A DNA stretch of 64,000 bases from CAWCPR01 sp963797475 (GTDB taxonomy: Bacteria; Chloroflexota; Anaerolineae; Anaerolineales; UBA4823). Numbering within the stretch: the first letter of the stretch is position 1; every line of letters begins with the position of its first letter. The translations under genes were made by a program, and so were the position numbers. Location of the stretch: the NCBI GenBank assembly GCA_963797475.1, contig CAWCPR010000001.1, positions 248,001 through 312,000 on the forward strand. Direction: 5' to 3'. Shown piece after piece: positions 60,980 through 64,000 of this stretch. The notes beneath the pieces were generated by a model. The model worked only from the letters and a program-made list of their open reading frames with translations. It was not told the origin of the DNA and made no database searches.

Positions 60980-61761
60980 TCCAGCTTGCCGCAAATTACT
61001 CCACCGCCCTGTTGGGTCTGATCCATTCTGGCGAGGTGCTGCCGGATTTGATTGAAGCCGGTCCCTGGTTCAGCCCACAAAAAATCCACTCTTTCCAAGA
61101 CCACCTTCCCGGTTGGCGGTTTATCTTCCACGCCAGCAACCAGATTTCTTTTCTTAACACATCCCGTAGACGCATCCAACGTTTGAAAACTTATCTGGAA
61201 ATTACCCACAGCCCGTGGGCATCCGTCCACATTAATCTGCTTCCGCCAGGGGCCTTGTTTATCGCCAGACATTTGGGATGGCGCTTCCCCTTACCTTCCG
61301 TTGACTGGCGTACTCGCCGCTTTATTCAGCAGGCGCGCCGGCTAGAAGGTGGTCTGAATGTGCCCCTGGTTCTCGAAAACATGCCAGTATCCATGCTGCT
61401 GCATAATTTTTACGAAGGTGAGCCGCAGCGAATCGCACAAGTCTTAGAGCAGACGAGCTGTAATTTTCTGCTGGATACCGGTCACGCCCGGGTCGCCTCG
61501 GACGCCCTGGGAATTGACCTTTATGCCTACCTGAACGCGCTGCCCCTGGAACGGGTGGTTGCCATTCATACCAGCGGACCGCGCCTGAATGGCGGCACCC
61601 TGGTGGACGAACACGATTCGCTGCAAGAGGTCGATTATCAGTTGATCGCATGGCTGCTGGAGCGTACGCACGCCCAGGTGCTTACTTTGGAATACTTTCG
61701 CGAACAGGAGCCACTTCAGCAGCAGTTAATCCGGTTGAAAGCTTTGCTGAGGGGTTTTTGA
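60976..61761 (+). CDS. DUF692-family multinuclear iron oxidase-like protein
   Basis: The product has 261 aa and is a TIM-barrel protein. The metal-ligand positions of the MbnB/TglH/ChrH family are visible in order: His in IFHASNQI, His in SVHINLLP, Glu in VLENMPV, Asp and His in LLDTGHAR, His in AIHTSGPR, Asp/His in VDEHDSL, and Glu in TLEYFRE. Characterised members use two or three irons to modify cysteines in ribosomal peptides. No precursor peptide or DUF2063-type partner was found next to it. It starts within the stop of the M20-type gene (ATGA), so the two are likely co-translated. Confidence 0.8.
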   Translation: MIQLAANYSTALLGLIHSGEVLPDLIEAGPWFSPQKIHSFQDHLPGWRFIFHASNQISFLNTSRRRIQRLKTYLEITHSPWASVHINLLPPGALFIARHLGWRFPLPSVDWRTRRFIQQARRLEGGLNVPLVLENMPVSMLLHNFYEGEPQRIAQVLEQTSCNFLLDTGHARVASDALGIDLYAYLNALPLERVVAIHTSGPRLNGGTLVDEHDSLQEVDYQLIAWLLERTHAQVLTLEYFREQEPLQQQLIRLKALLRGF

Positions 61762-61826
61762 GGTTGGGATGATTGCGCAGGGTACCCGCAGCAAAGCTAG
61801 GGTGTAAACCTCAAAGAGGGACGCCG

Positions 61827-62792
61827 ATGGAATTTTCGACTTTCGAAGAGTTACAGGCGCGCTTCCAGAAATTGTACGCCGAGGCTGAATTCGACGAGGC
61901 CATGCAACTGTTAACTGAACAGGAAGCGCGTTTTCCCGAATACGAGCACCTGCTGTATTACTGGCGGATCGCCCTGGCGGCGCGCCTCTCGGACACAAGC
62001 CAGGCGATCGCTTTGCTCACAGATGTGCTGCGAAGCGGTTTCTGGTATGGGGAAACGCTGCTGCGCAAAAGTCCGGCGCTCAAGCCGCTGCAAGGCTTAC
62101 CTGAGTTCGAAAAACTGGTCGCCTTGAACCAGGATCTGCAAGAAAAAGACCTGGCGCGCCAGTTTCCCCTGCTCATCTTGCGCGCCGAAGGCCGTTGTAA
62201 AAGGGAAGAAACAGCTTGCCCGCTCATGATCGCTCTGCACGCCAACGCCGGGACTGCGAAGGATTCTGTCGCATTCTGGAAGCCGGCAGCCAGCGCCGGT
62301 TGGTTGGTCGGCGCGCCGCAGTCCTCCCAGGCAATTTGGAAAGAGGCTTATGTGTGGGACGATCTCGACCGCTCGCGCCAGGAGATCCAGAAAGCGTTCG
62401 GCGCGCTCACGGAACAGTACGCGGTGGACGCTCAACAGGCCGTTCTGGCGGGCCATTCCATGGGCGGCGAAGTTGCAATCTGGCTGGCGCTAACCGGGGC
62501 CGTCCCGGCAACCGGGTTCATCGCCTTTGGCCCGGACGGCCCGTTTATGAATGACCTGGAAAGCTGGCTGGGAGTGATCCACGTAAACCAGAACCCGAAC
62601 CTGCGCGGCTACCTGATCGTTGGGGAAGAGGATGACAGCGTTTCTCACGAGGCGATCCAGGACCTGGTGGAAATGCTCAACCAGGGCGGAGTTGTCTGCG
62701 AGTTAGAAGAAGTGGCCCTGGCCGGGCACGATTACGCCCCTGAGTATGAGGACAGTATGCTGCGCGCGCTGGCGTTCATCAGCGGGGAATGA
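61827..62792 (+). CDS. TPR-like / alpha-beta-hydrolase fusion
   Basis: The product has 321 aa from ATG 61827, with GAGGGA upstream. Residues 1-110 are helical repeats (FQKLYAEAEFDEAMQLLTEQ, HLLYYWRIALAARLSDTSQA). The remainder is a carboxylesterase/phospholipase-type hydrolase: nucleophile in AVLAGHSMGGEVAIWLAL, acid near YLIVGEEDDSVSHEA, and His in VALAGHDYAPEYE. It is a predicted cytosolic esterase; substrate unknown. Confidence 0.83.
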   Translation: MEFSTFEELQARFQKLYAEAEFDEAMQLLTEQEARFPEYEHLLYYWRIALAARLSDTSQAIALLTDVLRSGFWYGETLLRKSPALKPLQGLPEFEKLVALNQDLQEKDLARQFPLLILRAEGRCKREETACPLMIALHANAGTAKDSVAFWKPAASAGWLVGAPQSSQAIWKEAYVWDDLDRSRQEIQKAFGALTEQYAVDAQQAVLAGHSMGGEVAIWLALTGAVPATGFIAFGPDGPFMNDLESWLGVIHVNQNPNLRGYLIVGEEDDSVSHEAIQDLVEMLNQGGVVCELEEVALAGHDYAPEYEDSMLRALAFISGE

Positions 62793-62831
62793 AGCTGCCT
62801 CACAGCCAATGACCCAACCCGCTTCGAGCGG

Positions 62832-63857
62832 CTAATACCCCCTCGCTAAACCGTACAGGCCGAACGATTGCAGTACACAGGTCAGACGCCCATATGGCCG
62901 GTTTTCATTGCTTACCAGCAAGGTCGGACAAGGAATCCAGGCCGCTATGCTTGGGTCGTAGTGATAGATGCTCAACCTGCCTGAATCCCAACTGGCCCGA
63001 GTCTCCTTGTTCAGGTTGAAATACACGTATACCAGACCAATGACCTGATCGATCTCGCTTCTCCGGTTATCGACCAGGCGCACTCCCAACCACTGCTGAA
63101 GGAAGGCGATGCTCTGGTTGGTTTCGCTGCCGCTTGTATCGTAACGAGTCAGGGTCACCGTAGCATCATAGCCGGAGATTGAGAAAAACACCCCGCCATC
63201 CCCTAAAAAGACCTCTGCCGCCCGCTGGGGACGGATACCTTTGGAAGTCGATCCGGTCTGGCGGCTGACCAGGTCTGGGATCACACCGCTGGTCTCGTTT
63301 GCAAAAGTCTCCCCGACGAACAACCCTGAAACCGGGTTCACCAGCCGTACATCAATATTGCTAAAATTGGCCAGGGAGGTTGGGATGCCAAACGTATCCA
63401 CGAAAGTCCCATTGAGCGCTGCGCTAATTTTCTTCACCTGGACGGATCCGGAAGAAGCGCTCGCCGGGGCCATCACCACGTTATAGGTGACGTCGCTCGG
63501 GAAATCTTCACCGCGTACGGTCACCGTTTGGCCGGCAATGACGCTGACGATTTGCAGAGTCGGCGAGGTCACGTTTGGCTCGTGGCCTTGAGGGATGCAT
63601 AATTTTTGCCCCGGGTAGATCACCCAGGGGCTGGAGATGTCATTGGCGTCAGCAATCTGGCGCCAATCGGCGCGGTATAAAAGGCCAATCTCCACCAGGT
63701 ATTCACCTTTTTGAACGGTATGTGTAAACCGGCAGGCCGCAGCGCTTTCGGCAGCCACGGCAATACGGGCGGAAATACCCGCTCCAAGGGCACTGAAACC
63801 GAATGCCAACAGAAGGATGGCAACCTGTAGCCTGCCGGTTTTGATCCCCGAATACAT
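62832..63857 (-). CDS. Secreted LysM-domain protein
   Basis: The product has 341 aa from ATG 63857, with GGAG upstream. The signal peptide is VAILLLAFGFSALGAGISA. One LysM motif (FTHTVQKGEYLVEIGLLYRA to WVIYPGQKLCIP) lies near residues 43-90 and binds GlcNAc-containing glycans. An Ig-like segment (LQIVSVIAGQTVTVRGEDF) and a beta-rich C-terminal domain follow. There is no enzymatic motif. It is probably a wall-associated protein. Confidence 0.82.
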   Translation of the reverse strand: MYSGIKTGRLQVAILLLAFGFSALGAGISARIAVAAESAAACRFTHTVQKGEYLVEIGLLYRADWRQIADANDISSPWVIYPGQKLCIPQGHEPNVTSPTLQIVSVIAGQTVTVRGEDFPSDVTYNVVMAPASASSGSVQVKKISAALNGTFVDTFGIPTSLANFSNIDVRLVNPVSGLFVGETFANETSGVIPDLVSRQTGSTSKGIRPQRAAEVFLGDGGVFFSISGYDATVTLTRYDTSGSETNQSIAFLQQWLGVRLVDNRRSEIDQVIGLVYVYFNLNKETRASWDSGRLSIYHYDPSIAAWIPCPTLLVSNENRPYGRLTCVLQSFGLYGLARGY

Positions 63858-63884
63858 CTCGTAGTCTCCTGACAGAATGGTTTC

Positions 63885-64000
63885 TTAAAAGCGAATGCCG
63901 GAGCGTGCTTCGCTCGGACGCAAGCCGGTTACGTGGAAGCCGCCGGTATGGAGGCTGCCAGGGCGCAGGCCGCCAGGGCGATGCCGCCGGTAAGGTGAAA
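63885..64000 (-). CDS. Possible 3' end of a leftward gene (partial)
   Basis: An open minus-strand frame enters from beyond the right edge and stops with TAA at 63885. It encodes RPGGLRPGSLHTGGFHVTGL and similar Gly/Arg/Pro-rich sequence, which could be a low-complexity C-terminus or simply GC-rich non-coding DNA. It lies just upstream of the LysM gene. Confidence 0.25.
   Translation of the reverse strand, partial: SPYRRHRPGGLRPGSLHTGGFHVTGLRPSEARSGIRF

Overview
The window (about 60 % GC) looks like a chromosomal segment of a Chloroflexota bacterium, probably class Anaerolineae. This is inferred from the gene set: a SARP/BTAD regulator, paired MecA-type transpeptidase lipoproteins, a DUF2202 protein, a MurA with Asp instead of the catalytic Cys, and many orphan zinc-ribbon membrane proteins. 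No marker gene proves the lineage. No rRNA, tRNA, CRISPR array or integrase was recognised.

Region 1 (33-13824, all minus strand) is the most unusual part. A SARP-type regulator, closed off by two rho-independent terminators, lies upstream of a leftward run of about 13 genes. The promoter-proximal half encodes small proteins without signal peptides: a transglutaminase-fold protein with an Arg-rich tail, a 70-aa DGxLYxV protein, three beta-rich proteins of 165-226 aa that read like jelly-roll capsid or virion subunits, and a 429-aa EDEEL-repeat protein. The distal half encodes a battery of peptidoglycan-active enzymes (two Amidase_2 proteins, an M15-like and an M14-like peptidase, a beta-lactamase-like serine hydrolase and an OmpA-like wall-binding protein). 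Six consecutive genes there begin Met-Tyr-Ile/Val/Phe and lack signal peptides. A GH25 lysozyme lies divergently beside the regulator. I propose an undescribed particle-plus-lysin system, either a tailless virus-like element or a domesticated derivative; the particle part is inference. The locus runs off the left edge of the window.

Region 2 (14238-20270) holds the GH25 lysozyme, a HEAT-like protein, small membrane and zinc-ribbon proteins, a frameshifted histidine ammonia-lyase gene and a GNAT acetyltransferase.

Region 3 (20367-28363, minus strand) is a sulfate-type ABC uptake system (binding protein, CysA, CysT, CysW) interrupted by a histidine kinase/response regulator pair. CysA is fused to two universal-stress-protein-like domains. 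Two four-repeat operators of identical geometry, resembling Pho boxes, precede the binding-protein gene and cysA, so the embedded two-component system probably controls the transporter.

Region 4 (28503-46330, mostly plus strand) is housekeeping and accessory metabolism: phosphoglucomutase, a membrane-bound EEP-family protein, a ketoacyl synthase III-like enzyme, a GT2 glycosyltransferase, an anchored lipase, methionine aminopeptidase, a chromate transporter, a PilZ protein, a DinB relic, TrpRS, a thioesterase, a B3/4 protein and an LD-carboxypeptidase.

Region 5 (46567-63857) is rich in envelope genes: two paralogous MecA-like transpeptidases flanking murA, DUF4405 and DUF2202 proteins, a large lipoprotein, a frameshifted M20 amidohydrolase, a DUF692 iron-oxidase-like protein, a TPR/hydrolase and a LysM protein. 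Five genes in the window carry apparent single-base indels. These may be sequencing errors or real decay; raw reads would decide.
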